DNA from: JAVBQJ01 sp045585875
Lineage (GTDB): Bacteria; Verrucomicrobiota; Lentisphaeria; Victivallales; Victivallaceae
Length of the DNA stretch: 39,532 nucleotides
Assembly: GCA_045585875.1 (NCBI GenBank)
Contig: JAZMZH010000081.1
Location: 1 to 39,532 of the forward strand
Reading direction: 5' to 3'
The notes beneath the pieces were generated by a model. It worked only from the letters and a program-made list of their open reading frames with translations, made no database searches and was not told the DNA's origin. A program made the translations under genes and the position numbers. This document shows, in pieces, positions 23,311 through 32,609 of this stretch. Each line of letters starts with the position of its first letter. The stretch's first letter is position 1.

Positions 23311-25629
23311 TTACCAGGTGTAGCTGTAGCCGATGTTGAAGTGGAAACGCAGTTTTCGGGATTTGCTGCACTGCCTCGAGAGCACCGGATAGGCCAGATC
23401 CAGCCGCAGGGGCAGATCGATCTGGGGGATCAGGATGCGCAGCCCGTAGCCGACGCCCACGTTGACGCCGCCGGGACGGAAATTGTAGGCTTTGGCATAA
23501 GAATTTCCCACGTCCACAAAAGCGGCGCCGCGGATGAAGCGCCAGATGGGATGGCTGATCTCGGTGCTGGCGATGAACATGGTCTGACCGCCGATGTTGT
23601 GGCCGGTGCAGTCCATGGGCGAAATGGTGCGCCAGTCGAAGCCGCGCACGGAATCGCCGCCGCCCAGGAAGTACCGTTCATAGAGGGGCACATCCTTGTT
23701 GCGGTTGAAGTTGCTGACCACGCCGATCTTGCCCCGGGCGCTCCAGATGATGGCCTTGTCGAAAAAGCTCATGTAATAGGAGCCCGAAGCCTCAAGCCGG
23801 TAAAAGTTGTCGCTGCTGCCCAGCACCCGCGGCGAAACCGCGCCGAGCAGGTTGATGCTGTAGCCCTCGGTGGGGTTCATGGGGTTGTCCCGGGTGTCCC
23901 GGTTCAGGTTTATGGAGAGCTCGCTGACCTGCGAGCGGCCCTTTTCGCGGCGGAGGCTCCAGAGGTCCATCTTGTGCACGCGGACGCTCTCGAACTTGTA
24001 GCCGTAGGTCACGGTGGTGAAGTCGTCGAATATCTTGTGCGAGAGCGAGGTCGATACGCCCAGACGCTCCTCCTCCCAGTCCGGGAGCATGGAATTGTTC
24101 CAGAAACCGTTGAGTTCGAAACGGAGCGGCAGGTCGAAGAGCCACGGCTCCACGAAGTTCAGATCCGCTCCGCCTCCGTGGAATCCCGCCACCGCGGCCA
24201 GCCGGATGCGCTGACCGCCGCCCACAAAACCGTTCCAGGGATTGAGGATGTCGAAGTTGTTGTTGGAGACGGAGATCATGCCCGCCAGCGAATTCACGTC
24301 GGAGAATTCGGCGCCGATCGAAAAATCGTACGCCCGGCGCTCTTCCACGTCGAAATGGACATTTTTCCGGTCGGGGTCTCCCGAATCGGTGGTGTAGGCG
24401 TCCACCCGGTTGAAGTACCCCATGTTCAGCAGCCGCTGGCGGCTGATCTCGATGCGCTCCGGATCGAGGGTGTCGCCGTCATGGATGGCCAGCTCCCGGA
24501 GGATGACCTTCTGCTTGGTGGATTCGTTGCCGGTGAGGACGATCTCGGCCACGGAATAGGGCCGTCCCTCCTCGATGACGACATTCAGATTCACCACATG
24601 GGTGTCGAAGTCGGCGTCCCGCTCCACGGTGACGCCGCAGTCGGCGTAGCCGTCGCGGCCGTAGAGGGCGGCGATGGCCCTGGCGGTGCCGACCTCCCGG
24701 TCGCCGTTGAACACTTCACCGCTTTTCAGGGTGACGAGTTCGGCGAGGGCCGCATCGTCAAAGGCGCTGTTGCCGGAAAAGGTCACATTTCCGACGGTGT
24801 AGGGTTCGCCGGTGAAGAGCTTGAATTCCAGATCGACCTTTTCCGGATTGTCCGCGTGGGGAGTGACGACGATCTCCTCCACGGCGAAGTCCAGATAGCC
24901 CTTGCTCCAGTAGAGATCCCGGAGCCGGAGCTTGTCGTTTTCAAACTCGTCCCGCCGGAGAAATCCCCGGGGCAGCAGCCATCCGAGGAAATCCCAGCGG
25001 TTGGCGATGGAGGTCTTCAGAGTGTAGTTGGAAAAAACCCCGTTGGAACCGGTGAATACGACCTCGTCGATCTGCTGGCGGAGTTTTTCGTCGATTTTGA
25101 TGTTGACGTTCAGGTTTCCGGCCTCGTCGGTGAATACCTCCGGGGTCACGGTGGCGTCGGTATATCCCTTTTCGTTGTAAAACTCCTTGATGGCCCGGAC
25201 GCTGGATTCGAGTTTGGCGTTGTTCAGAGGCGCTCCCTGAACGACCTCCAGGCGTTTGCGGATCTCCTGGTCGTCGAATTTGCGGTTTCCCTCAAAAGTC
25301 AGAAAGGTCACCACCGGGCGGGGCGTGATGACGAAGACCACCCGGACGGTGTCGTCGTCCCCGGGCTCGATGCGGACATCGGGGGCGTTGATGATGCCGG
25401 TGGCATAGAGATTCTTCAAGTCGGCGTTGATCTTCTTCTGATCGAACTCCTGTCCCGGGCGGGTGCTCACCTGATGCCGGAAGAGGTCGGTGACGATTCT
25501 GGTCCCGCCGGTCTGTTCAAATTCCACCTCCGACACGATTGAAGCTCCGGCGGCGGCGGCGGCGAACACAACGGCCATCGCGCAGAATACGCTGAAGCGG
25601 CGTCCCGGGAATGATCTGTGAAGTTTCAA
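23311..25629 (-). CDS. bamA: Outer membrane protein assembly factor BamA
   Basis: This 772-residue protein is the core of the machine that inserts beta-barrel proteins into the outer membrane. A signal peptide covers about residues 1-29. Five POTRA repeats span roughly residues 30-420, followed by the C-terminal barrel. Barrel landmarks are NRDTRDNPMNPTEGY, the loop-6 motif in DSVRGFDW, FVDVGN and a final aromatic residue (FNIGYSYTW). The start is taken as TTG at 25629 because GGAG lies eight bases upstream and because this reading gives a complete signal peptide; the next ATG would cut into it. It is the first gene of a run with nadA, mnmA and mgtC. No skp/ompH or lpxD follows, unlike the common bam neighbourhood. 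Confidence 0.94.
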   Translation of the reverse strand: MKLHRSFPGRRFSVFCAMAVVFAAAAAGASIVSEVEFEQTGGTRIVTDLFRHQVSTRPGQEFDQKKINADLKNLYATGIINAPDVRIEPGDDDTVRVVFVITPRPVVTFLTFEGNRKFDDQEIRKRLEVVQGAPLNNAKLESSVRAIKEFYNEKGYTDATVTPEVFTDEAGNLNVNIKIDEKLRQQIDEVVFTGSNGVFSNYTLKTSIANRWDFLGWLLPRGFLRRDEFENDKLRLRDLYWSKGYLDFAVEEIVVTPHADNPEKVDLEFKLFTGEPYTVGNVTFSGNSAFDDAALAELVTLKSGEVFNGDREVGTARAIAALYGRDGYADCGVTVERDADFDTHVVNLNVVIEEGRPYSVAEIVLTGNESTKQKVILRELAIHDGDTLDPERIEISRQRLLNMGYFNRVDAYTTDSGDPDRKNVHFDVEERRAYDFSIGAEFSDVNSLAGMISVSNNNFDILNPWNGFVGGGQRIRLAAVAGFHGGGADLNFVEPWLFDLPLRFELNGFWNNSMLPDWEEERLGVSTSLSHKIFDDFTTVTYGYKFESVRVHKMDLWSLRREKGRSQVSELSINLNRDTRDNPMNPTEGYSINLLGAVSPRVLGSSDNFYRLEASGSYYMSFFDKAIIWSARGKIGVVSNFNRNKDVPLYERYFLGGGDSVRGFDWRTISPMDCTGHNIGGQTMFIASTEISHPIWRFIRGAAFVDVGNSYAKAYNFRPGGVNVGVGYGLRILIPQIDLPLRLDLAYPVLSRQCSKSRKLRFHFNIGYSYTW

Positions 25630-25673
25630 AGTTTCTTCTCCATCGGATTTTGCGGTTAAGACGGATTTGCCTT

Positions 25674-25702
25674 AATATATCACCTCCGCCGGAATTTTGC
25701 AA
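25674..25702 (-). promoter_or_regulatory. Promoter of the bamA-nadA-mnmA-mgtC run
   Basis: TTGCAA (25697-25702), 17 bases, TATATT (25674-25679) on the minus strand, about 45 bases before the TTG start codon. Confidence 0.75.
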
Positions 25703-25763
25703 CTCTTCAAGACCTTCCCGGACCAAAAGACCGGAGAAAATGCCGAAAAAAACTTTTTTCCTG

Positions 25764-25793
25764 CTGGCAAAACTCCGCCGCGCGGGGTATATT
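25764..25793 (+). promoter_or_regulatory. Promoter of the kinase operon
   Basis: CTGGCA (25764-25769), 18 bases, TATATT (25788-25793). It is divergent from the bamA promoter in a 199-base gap and is the only promoter-like sequence seen for the five-gene run that follows. Confidence 0.65.
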
Positions 25794-25828
25794 ACGTTGC
25801 AAATGTATTTTTGATTCGGAGGTCTGAG

Positions 25829-26395
25829 ATGAAAAAAACCGTTGCTTTTCTGTTCAACATCGTCGTGCCCGCGCTGCTGGCGGTCGCGGTTTTCGCGGCC
25901 ATGATCCTGGCTTATGATTCCAGCGATTTCTTCCGCGCCCTCTTCACCGGAGAGGGATCGGGGTCCGTGCTCGGCTCCGTCGCCGCGGGAGCGACGGAAA
26001 CCATTGCCGAACGGGCCCAGTTCGCCGGACGCGTCTCCATGTATGTATGCAGCCTGATCCTGGCGCTGCAGATCTGCTGCTTTTACTTCGGATTCAAGGT
26101 CACCCGCGGGATCGACCGCTCCGACGCCCTTCCGGAGATCAAGCTGAAGCGCTTCAAAAACGCCGGCAACATCATGGATCTGCCGCTTTACGTCGGTCTT
26201 TTCGGCACGGTTGCCAGTTTTCTGGTCATCACCTATTCGCCCAATTCCGGCAAACTGATCGCATATTCAAGCACTCTGGCGGGCATCATCGCCAGCACCA
26301 TCCTCCGCACCCTGGTGCTCTATCCGGCCCAGAACCGGAGCATAGACCTGGAGGAGAAGGCCGCATCCTCTTTAAAAGCCGCCGGAAACAAGTAA
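25829..26395 (+). CDS. Four-helix inner-membrane protein, faint MotA/ExbB likeness
   Basis: I do not recognise this 188-residue protein as a named family. It has four predicted helices, at about residues 5-28, 71-92, 116-135 and 143-164. The segment LYVGLFGTVASFLVITY followed by YSSTLAGIIASTILRTLVL recalls the last two helices of MotA/TolQ/ExbB proteins, where GLLGTV and a threonine-rich helix line the ion channel. The match is by eye and may be chance. GGAGG lies seven bases before the ATG. It is the first gene of the operon and precedes a single-anchor coiled-coil protein by 25 bases, an order that recalls motA-motB or exbB-exbD pairs. Its function is unknown. Confidence 0.6.
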   Translation: MKKTVAFLFNIVVPALLAVAVFAAMILAYDSSDFFRALFTGEGSGSVLGSVAAGATETIAERAQFAGRVSMYVCSLILALQICCFYFGFKVTRGIDRSDALPEIKLKRFKNAGNIMDLPLYVGLFGTVASFLVITYSPNSGKLIAYSSTLAGIIASTILRTLVLYPAQNRSIDLEEKAASSLKAAGNK

Positions 26396-26420
26396 ACGAC
26401 CGCCGGAAAGGAAACTTCTG

Positions 26421-28283
26421 ATGAATCGAGCCATTCTGGTTGTCATCTGCGACTTCGTGGTGCTCTCCATGATGTCGCTGACCGATTTCGGGACCATCGC
26501 CCGGGGCGGCCTCGCCGGCGACGGCAAACCGGGCACCGTCCTCGACGCGGCCCTGAGCCGCGACATTCTCGCCGAAGCTTCCGCCCGTCTCGAGCGCCTG
26601 GAGGCCGAATACCGCCTGGCGGCGGAGGCCGCCCGCGACGGCGACGAAGCCGCCGTCGCCCGGGCCGCTTCCCTGGCCGCGGAGCTGGCCGCCGCCCGGG
26701 TGCAGGTGGAGTATCTCACCGAACGGCTGGCCCTCACTCCGGAGAATATGGGCGAACTCAGCCCCGAAGCCATGCTCCGCCTGTGGGAAAAGGAAGCCAG
26801 AAACCGGGAACTGGCCGAGGTCCGCTATGAAACCATCTCCGACGAGGTCGCCTATCTCCGGAATACGGGAGCCGAAATATCCGTCGAACTGAGGACGGTT
26901 TCGGAAAATCTCGCCGCCGAAAGGGCACGAAACGTTGCCGCGGTTCAGAAGATAGATGAACTGACCGTCCAGGCGGAGCGACGGGAGGAGGTCATCAGAG
27001 CCCGCGAATCCTCCATCGCCGAAAAGGACCTCACCATCGCCGAAAAAAACGCCGCCATCGCCGATGAGCGCCGCCGGGTGGAGGTGCTCTCCACCGAACT
27101 GGGCAACACCCGCGCCGTCGCCGAAAAAACCGCGGCCGAGCTGGACGAGACCCGTTCCCGCCTGCAGGAGGAGTCCGGCCGTCTGGCCGCCGCCAGCGCC
27201 GAGGCCGAATATCAGAAAGGCCGTCTCGAGGCCGCGCAAAGCGAAAACGAGGAAAATCGCATCCTGCTGGCCGAGGTCCGCTCCCGTCTCGAGCAGGCCC
27301 GGCAGGAGGCGTCCCGGCGCGAACTGGAGGCCGCCGAGCTGAGAAACGAGCTGGCCGCCGCCCGGAAACTGCTCTCCGGCACGGTGGACGAGCTTACCGA
27401 GACCCGCAGCGCCCTGGAGGACAAAACCCGTGAAACCGCGGCCGCGGTGGACACTCTCCGCCAGCTGCAGAACCGCTATCAGGACACCGCCGAACAGCTC
27501 CGGGATGCGGAATCCCGTCTCTCCAGCGATGTGATGCCCAGCTACCGGGCGTCGGTGGACTCGGTGGTGTTCCGGCTCCGGGAGGAGCGGCTGATCGTGG
27601 ACTTCCGGGACGGCCGGGAATTCTTCTGGCCGGAGATCGTCCTGGACGGACGGAGATTCATCATCGGGGACATCCGCACGCTCACCGGATACGCCGAAAA
27701 CAACTATTCCGAAAAGGTCAGCGAGCTGATCGTCGCCGCCCGGGAGCCGGGAGAAGACACCTTCTCCGGGATCTCCCGGCTGCTGCTGCCCGCCGCCGAC
27801 CGCCGGGTGGCGCTGCTGGAGGTGCCCGGCATCGCCGCCGATGCGCTGCGCCCGATCACCGGCGACGAACTCATGAAGCGGGGCCTGAACGACCTCTACG
27901 TCTTTAAGGCCGCCCGTCACGGCGGCGAATGTTTCCTGCTGGGGGACCGGGGCGTGCTCGATATGGAAAACAACGGACATATCCTGAAGGTCAGAAACCG
28001 CCGCCGGGGCGTTTCCGCCGCGGCGCTGGCGGTGGAACCGGGGGATTTCATTCTCTCGCGGGAGGGGGATTTCGTCGGCATCGCCGTCGGCATGTCCCCC
28101 CGCAGAGCCGACGGCGACGATGAAGCTCTGGTCTTCGTCTTTCCGGCCGGGGCGGCCCTCGAGGGCGCTGTCGAGATCCCCATGACGGCGGATGCCGACG
28201 GTGGATATTTCCGGAAATTCGTCAAAATGCTCGCCGCTCAGAGCGCGGGCTGGAAACAGCTCGACGCCGCCGGGAGCCGATGA
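26421..28283 (+). CDS. Membrane-anchored coiled-coil protein of unknown function
   Basis: This 620-residue protein begins with one hydrophobic segment (residues 4-20, AILVVICDFVVLSMMSL) that should anchor it in the inner membrane. Residues of about 45-385 are a nearly unbroken alanine-, glutamate- and arginine-rich coiled coil. The last 235 or so residues are globular, with many short strands, and include REFFWPEIVLDG, RVALLEVPG and FILSREGDFVGIAVG. The last piece is faintly like the end of trypsin-fold domains, but no catalytic Ser-His-Asp set is evident. The anchor suggests a periplasmic body. AAGGAA lies before the ATG. Its end overlaps the kinase start by four bases, which suggests the two work together. 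Confidence 0.7.
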   Translation: MNRAILVVICDFVVLSMMSLTDFGTIARGGLAGDGKPGTVLDAALSRDILAEASARLERLEAEYRLAAEAARDGDEAAVARAASLAAELAAARVQVEYLTERLALTPENMGELSPEAMLRLWEKEARNRELAEVRYETISDEVAYLRNTGAEISVELRTVSENLAAERARNVAAVQKIDELTVQAERREEVIRARESSIAEKDLTIAEKNAAIADERRRVEVLSTELGNTRAVAEKTAAELDETRSRLQEESGRLAAASAEAEYQKGRLEAAQSENEENRILLAEVRSRLEQARQEASRRELEAAELRNELAAARKLLSGTVDELTETRSALEDKTRETAAAVDTLRQLQNRYQDTAEQLRDAESRLSSDVMPSYRASVDSVVFRLREERLIVDFRDGREFFWPEIVLDGRRFIIGDIRTLTGYAENNYSEKVSELIVAAREPGEDTFSGISRLLLPAADRRVALLEVPGIAADALRPITGDELMKRGLNDLYVFKAARHGGECFLLGDRGVLDMENNGHILKVRNRRRGVSAAALAVEPGDFILSREGDFVGIAVGMSPRRADGDDEALVFVFPAGAALEGAVEIPMTADADGGYFRKFVKMLAAQSAGWKQLDAAGSR

Positions 28284-30649
28284 TGGAAAACGGCGAACGC
28301 ACCATCAATCTCGACAGGGAGATTCACGATGTGGTGCCGCTGGACGAGCTGAAAAGACGGCTTAACGTGGACCGCAGGGAGAATATCTCCCGCTTCGACA
28401 GCCTGAGCCTCCTGGGCATGGGCGGGGTCTCCCAGGTTTTTTCCGGCCACGAAAAGATCCTCAACCGGGAGGTGGCCATAAAGGTGCTGCGCCCCGCCAG
28501 CCGGGGCGACCTGGCCACGGTGGAGAATTTCGTCAGGGAGGCCCGGGCCACCGCCCAGATCGACCATCCGAATATCGTGCCGGTGCATGAGATGGGGGTC
28601 TTTGACGACGCCGGAATCTACTTCACCATGAAGAAGGTCTCGGGCGTCACCCTGCGCCACATCATATCCAGGATCCACGACGGCGACAGGGAGCTCCGGG
28701 AGGAGTATTCCCTGCGGCGGATGCTGCAGATCTTTCTGATGGCCGGTCAGGCGGTCGCCTACGCCCACAGCCGCGGCGTCCTGCACTGCGACCTGAAACC
28801 CGGCAACATCATGCTGGGAGAGTACGGCGAAGTCCTGCTTATGGACTGGGGGCTTGTCCGCTATTCCGGCGCCGCGGACGAGAGCGACCGGAAACTCGAT
28901 CTGGTGGGCTCGCTGCCGGAATCCGGACTGGGACGGGACGCCTCCAGCCGTGCCGAGGCGCCTTTCGGAGGGACGCCCTCCTTTATGGCTCCGGAACTCC
29001 TGACCCGCAAATCCGGCCCCTCCGAACTCTCCGACCTTTACGCTCTGGGATGTATTCTCTACTGCATCCTCACATGCTGCAACACGCCGTTTCCCGACGG
29101 ATTGAGCGTGGAGGAGCAGATGCGCCGCGCCGCCGCCGGAGAATTCGTCCGGCCCAGGAAACGGGCCCCGCGGCTGAAGATCCCCAGAGAACTCGAGGCC
29201 ATCTGCCTGAAAGCCATGGCCTACGACCCCGCCCGGCGCTACGGGAGCGTGGGCGATATGCTGAAGGATATTCACAACCATCTGGACAAACGCCGCGTGA
29301 CGGCATGCCGGCGCAACATCTTCGTAAGTTTTTTCAAGCTGTGTCTGAGGCGTCCTTTTGTCCCGGTTTCGACGCTGGTGGCCCTGACCACGGCCCTCGT
29401 GGTTTACGGATGGTCCGTTTACCGCAGCGAGGTCTACTACACCGACACGGAAAAGATGATGACGAGCAATATCCGCCTCGGAGACATCCTTTTCAGCGGC
29501 GCGCTCGCGCTGGCCAACAGCCGCGACCGCAACTCCGTCGACGACGACGCGGAGCTCCAGCGCATCGGTTCGGAATTCAATTACTACTACAGCCTGACGC
29601 TGGAATATCTCATCGGCGTCGCCAAGGCCCGGCCGCTGAACCGCGAACAGCAGGAATTGCTGCGCCGTCTGCTCCGGCAGGAGATGCTTTTCGCCAGGAT
29701 CACCCGGCAAACCGGGCTGGTCGAGCGGCTGGCCGCACGTCTGGACAATTACGGCGGCGACCATATCCGCGAGGTCATAGACGACGATCCGGAGCTCGCG
29801 AACCGGCTGGAAAACATCACCGCCCGCGCCGGCGTCGTAAAGGTCGGATTCGCCGGGGCGGAACGCATGAGCATCAAGGGCGTGACGGATGAGGGTTTTC
29901 TGACGGAAGATATTTCCCCGGGGGAGGAGATTCGGCTGCCCAGGGGTGAATACCGCCTCCGGGGCTCCGGCGGGGGAACCGATTTTCTGGTTCCGTTTCA
30001 GGTGTTTCCGGGCAGCGACGAGGTGTTCGTTCTGCCGGAGCTCGGCAGGACGCCCGCCGGGTGCGTCCCGGTGATGGACCCGCTGGACGGCACCGGATTT
30101 TTCATCGGCAGAAACGAGGTTACAGGCCGGGAATATCGGGAATTTCTGGATTCGGTATCCAATCCGGCGCTTCGCGAAGAGTATGCACGCGGCGTGATCG
30201 CCCGGCCCGAAGAGATGCCGGTGCGCGGTGTCAGCATGGTCCAGGCGGGAGCCTTCTGCGATTTTCTGTCGCGGAAAACCGGCATGACGGTCCGGCTGCC
30301 GGAACTCGGGGAGTGGCAGCTGGCGGCTTACGGGGCAATGGAGTTTTTCAGTCCGACGCGGACCTACTGGATGGAGGCGGATGTGGAGTCGGCCGGTCTG
30401 CGCGCCGTCGGAGAGGACGCCGGAGATATTTCCCCGTACGGGGTTCGGGACATGTACGGAAACGTCCGGGAACTGGTGCTGTCGCCCCTGGGACGGCCGG
30501 GATTTTCCATCACCTGCGGCGGCAGCTGGCTGACGCCGTCCGAATACGCCCAGCGCAACCGCGTGGGCAACGCTTCGGGCGGCGAGACCGATGTGGGATT
30601 CCGCTATGTGGTGGTGCCGGAGGCGGGCCGGACGGAGCAAGAGCTTTGA
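28280..30649 (+). CDS. Transmembrane Ser/Thr protein kinase with C-terminal FGE-sulfatase-like domain
   Basis: This 789-residue protein has a kinase domain at about residues 38-345. It shows a glycine loop in LLGMGGVSQVF, Lys68 in VAIKVL, and HCDLKPGN near residue 169, where the usual HRD arginine is cysteine. The metal motif is DWG instead of DFG, then GTPSFMAPE and SDLYALG. One membrane helix follows at about 358-378. The rest should be periplasmic and ends in a domain (about 600-780) like formylglycine-generating enzyme: FFIGRNEVTGREYREFL, RLPELGEWQLAAYG, MYGNVREL, GGSW and VGFRYV. The active-site cysteines of true FGE are not seen, so it may only bind ligand. The second ATG (28283) is better spaced from GGGAG than the first. 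Confidence 0.88.
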   Translation: MMENGERTINLDREIHDVVPLDELKRRLNVDRRENISRFDSLSLLGMGGVSQVFSGHEKILNREVAIKVLRPASRGDLATVENFVREARATAQIDHPNIVPVHEMGVFDDAGIYFTMKKVSGVTLRHIISRIHDGDRELREEYSLRRMLQIFLMAGQAVAYAHSRGVLHCDLKPGNIMLGEYGEVLLMDWGLVRYSGAADESDRKLDLVGSLPESGLGRDASSRAEAPFGGTPSFMAPELLTRKSGPSELSDLYALGCILYCILTCCNTPFPDGLSVEEQMRRAAAGEFVRPRKRAPRLKIPRELEAICLKAMAYDPARRYGSVGDMLKDIHNHLDKRRVTACRRNIFVSFFKLCLRRPFVPVSTLVALTTALVVYGWSVYRSEVYYTDTEKMMTSNIRLGDILFSGALALANSRDRNSVDDDAELQRIGSEFNYYYSLTLEYLIGVAKARPLNREQQELLRRLLRQEMLFARITRQTGLVERLAARLDNYGGDHIREVIDDDPELANRLENITARAGVVKVGFAGAERMSIKGVTDEGFLTEDISPGEEIRLPRGEYRLRGSGGGTDFLVPFQVFPGSDEVFVLPELGRTPAGCVPVMDPLDGTGFFIGRNEVTGREYREFLDSVSNPALREEYARGVIARPEEMPVRGVSMVQAGAFCDFLSRKTGMTVRLPELGEWQLAAYGAMEFFSPTRTYWMEADVESAGLRAVGEDAGDISPYGVRDMYGNVRELVLSPLGRPGFSITCGGSWLTPSEYAQRNRVGNASGGETDVGFRYVVVPEAGRTEQEL

Positions 30650-30652
30650 ACC

Positions 30653-32608
30653 ATGATTGACTTCATCGGTGTCGGCAAAAGTTTCGGCGGCCGGGATCTG
30701 CTGAAACAGGTCACGTTCCGGATCAATCCCGGAGACCGGGTGGGGATCGTCGGTCCCAACGGGGCGGGCAAGAGTACGATTTTCAGGATGCTGACCGGAG
30801 AGGAGAGCCGGGATTGCGGCGCCATAAGCATCCCCAGACAGCTCCGCATCGGCTATCTGCATCAGGAGCTCATGCCGGAGGATTCCGCCATGGGTATTTT
30901 GGATTTCGCCTCCGGTTTTGACGCGGAGCTGGCCGGGTTTCACCGAGAACTTGCCGCCATCGAGGAGGCGATGCAGGCGCCGGATCATCCCGACCGGGAG
31001 CGCCTGCTGGCGCGGCACGGCGAATTGCAGAGCGCCTTTGAGGACGCCGGAGGTTACCTGCGGCGCACCGCCGCCGGGATCGCCATGAGCGGGCTTGGGT
31101 TTGCCAAAGAGGATTTCGAGCGGCCCCTGCGGGAATTCTCCGGCGGCTGGAAGATGCGCGCTGCTCTGGCCCACATCCTGATCTCCGATCCCGAACTGCT
31201 GATGCTGGACGAGCCCTCCAATTATCTGGACATCCCGGCGGTGGAGTGGCTCTGCCGGTTTCTGAAGAGCTATTCCGGCACGCTTATGCTCATCAGCCAC
31301 GACCGCTATCTGCTGAACATGCTCACCAACGTGACGCTGGAGGTGAATTCCGGTCTGGTGACCCGTTTCGCCGGAAATTACGACTTTTACATGCGGGAGC
31401 GCGAGGAGCGTTTCCGGAGCCTCGCCGCCGCCCGGCGCAATCAGGAACGGGAGCGGCAGGTGCTGGAGCGCAACATCGAGCGGTTCCGGGCCAAAAGCAC
31501 CAAGGCCGCCCAGGCCAAAAGCTGGCAAAAGGCTCTGGACCGGATGGAGGAGATCGTCGTTCCGGGCGCGCTGGACTTCAAGGGCGCGCTCCGGCTGCCG
31601 CCGCCGCCGGAATCCGGGGCGGAGGCGATCCGGCTGGAAAATGTGACCTTCGCCTACCCCGGCATGGAGCGGCCGCTGCTGCGGGATGTGGATCTGGCCG
31701 TCAACGCCGGGGAAAAAATCGCCTTCATCGGCTACAACGGCACCGGCAAGACCACCCTGCTCAAGCTCATGGCCGGAAAATTGAAGCCTCTCCGAGGCAA
31801 AATCACTCCCGGGCACAAGGTCGTCATCGGCTATCAGGCCCAGGATTTCGCGGAGATACTCTGCCCCGGGGAGAGCGTCTACGACACGGTCAGGGCCGCC
31901 TGTTCGGCGGAGTTTCCCTCCGGCAACATCCCCAACGTGCTGGGCAGTTTCGGCTTCAGCGCCGAGGCCATGCAGAAGCCTGTGGAGGTGCTCTCCGGCG
32001 GGGAAAAGATCCGCCTGTGTTTCGCCAGAATCTTCGTCAATCCCCCGAATCTCCTGCTCCTCGACGAGCCCACCACCCACCTGGACATCGCCGCCCGCGA
32101 AGCGCTCCAGCAGGTGCTCCGGAACTACCGGGGCACGGTCTGCCTGGTCAGCCATGACGTGGAATTCGTCCGCAATGTCGCCGACACCATCATCGCCATG
32201 CTGCCGGGAGGCATCAGAAAATATTTCGGGAACTACGATTATTATCTGGAAAAGACCGCCGCCGAACCCTCCGCCGCGCTCCCCGAAAACAAGCCCGCGC
32301 CCGCCGCGTCCGATTCCGCCCGCGACCGCCGCCGGGAGCGGGCCGAGATCCGCCGCCGTTACGCCGACGCCCGAAAGAAACTGCAGCTCACCATCGCCGA
32401 AGCCGAGAAAAAACTGGACCTCCTCTCCGCCGAGCGGGATTCCCTGCTGGAGGATCTGAACTGCGGCCGCGTCACCGATTTCAGGAGCGCCCGCCGCCGG
32501 ATCGCGGAAATCGAGGTCGATACCGCCGCCGTCACCTCCCGCTGGGAGGATGCGGCCGTGAAACTTGAGGAACTCGAGGAACAATTGAAATCGGAGCAGA
32601 GCGCGTAA
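30653..32608 (+). CDS. ABC-F family ATPase (Uup/EttA-like)
   Basis: This 651-residue soluble protein has two ATPase domains and no membrane helices, as in ABC-F proteins that act on ribosomes. The first domain has GPNGAGKST near residue 37, FSGGWKMRAALAHIL and LMLDEPSNYLD. The second has GYNGTGKTTLL near residue 360, LSGGEKIRLCFARI and LLLDEPTTHLD. The linker between them carries the basic ABC-F stretch (AKSTKAAQAKSWQKALDRM). A C-terminal coiled coil (about residues 555-648) follows a proline/alanine-rich hinge, as in Uup. It starts three bases after the kinase stop and ends one base before the next ATG, so it belongs to the same transcript. Antibiotic protection is possible but not indicated. 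Confidence 0.9.
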   Translation: MIDFIGVGKSFGGRDLLKQVTFRINPGDRVGIVGPNGAGKSTIFRMLTGEESRDCGAISIPRQLRIGYLHQELMPEDSAMGILDFASGFDAELAGFHRELAAIEEAMQAPDHPDRERLLARHGELQSAFEDAGGYLRRTAAGIAMSGLGFAKEDFERPLREFSGGWKMRAALAHILISDPELLMLDEPSNYLDIPAVEWLCRFLKSYSGTLMLISHDRYLLNMLTNVTLEVNSGLVTRFAGNYDFYMREREERFRSLAAARRNQERERQVLERNIERFRAKSTKAAQAKSWQKALDRMEEIVVPGALDFKGALRLPPPPESGAEAIRLENVTFAYPGMERPLLRDVDLAVNAGEKIAFIGYNGTGKTTLLKLMAGKLKPLRGKITPGHKVVIGYQAQDFAEILCPGESVYDTVRAACSAEFPSGNIPNVLGSFGFSAEAMQKPVEVLSGGEKIRLCFARIFVNPPNLLLLDEPTTHLDIAAREALQQVLRNYRGTVCLVSHDVEFVRNVADTIIAMLPGGIRKYFGNYDYYLEKTAAEPSAALPENKPAPAASDSARDRRRERAEIRRRYADARKKLQLTIAEAEKKLDLLSAERDSLLEDLNCGRVTDFRSARRRIAEIEVDTAAVTSRWEDAAVKLEELEEQLKSEQSA

Positions 32609-32609
32609 A

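Noticed and set aside
22360..25542. A 1060-codon plus-strand frame opposite nadA and bamA
   Set aside because: It is antisense to two clear genes and has no motif or ribosome site; same GC-driven cause.
26286..27980. A 564-codon minus-strand glycine-rich frame opposite the coiled-coil gene
   Set aside because: It is the complement of a heptad-biased, alanine-rich coding region and has no independent support.
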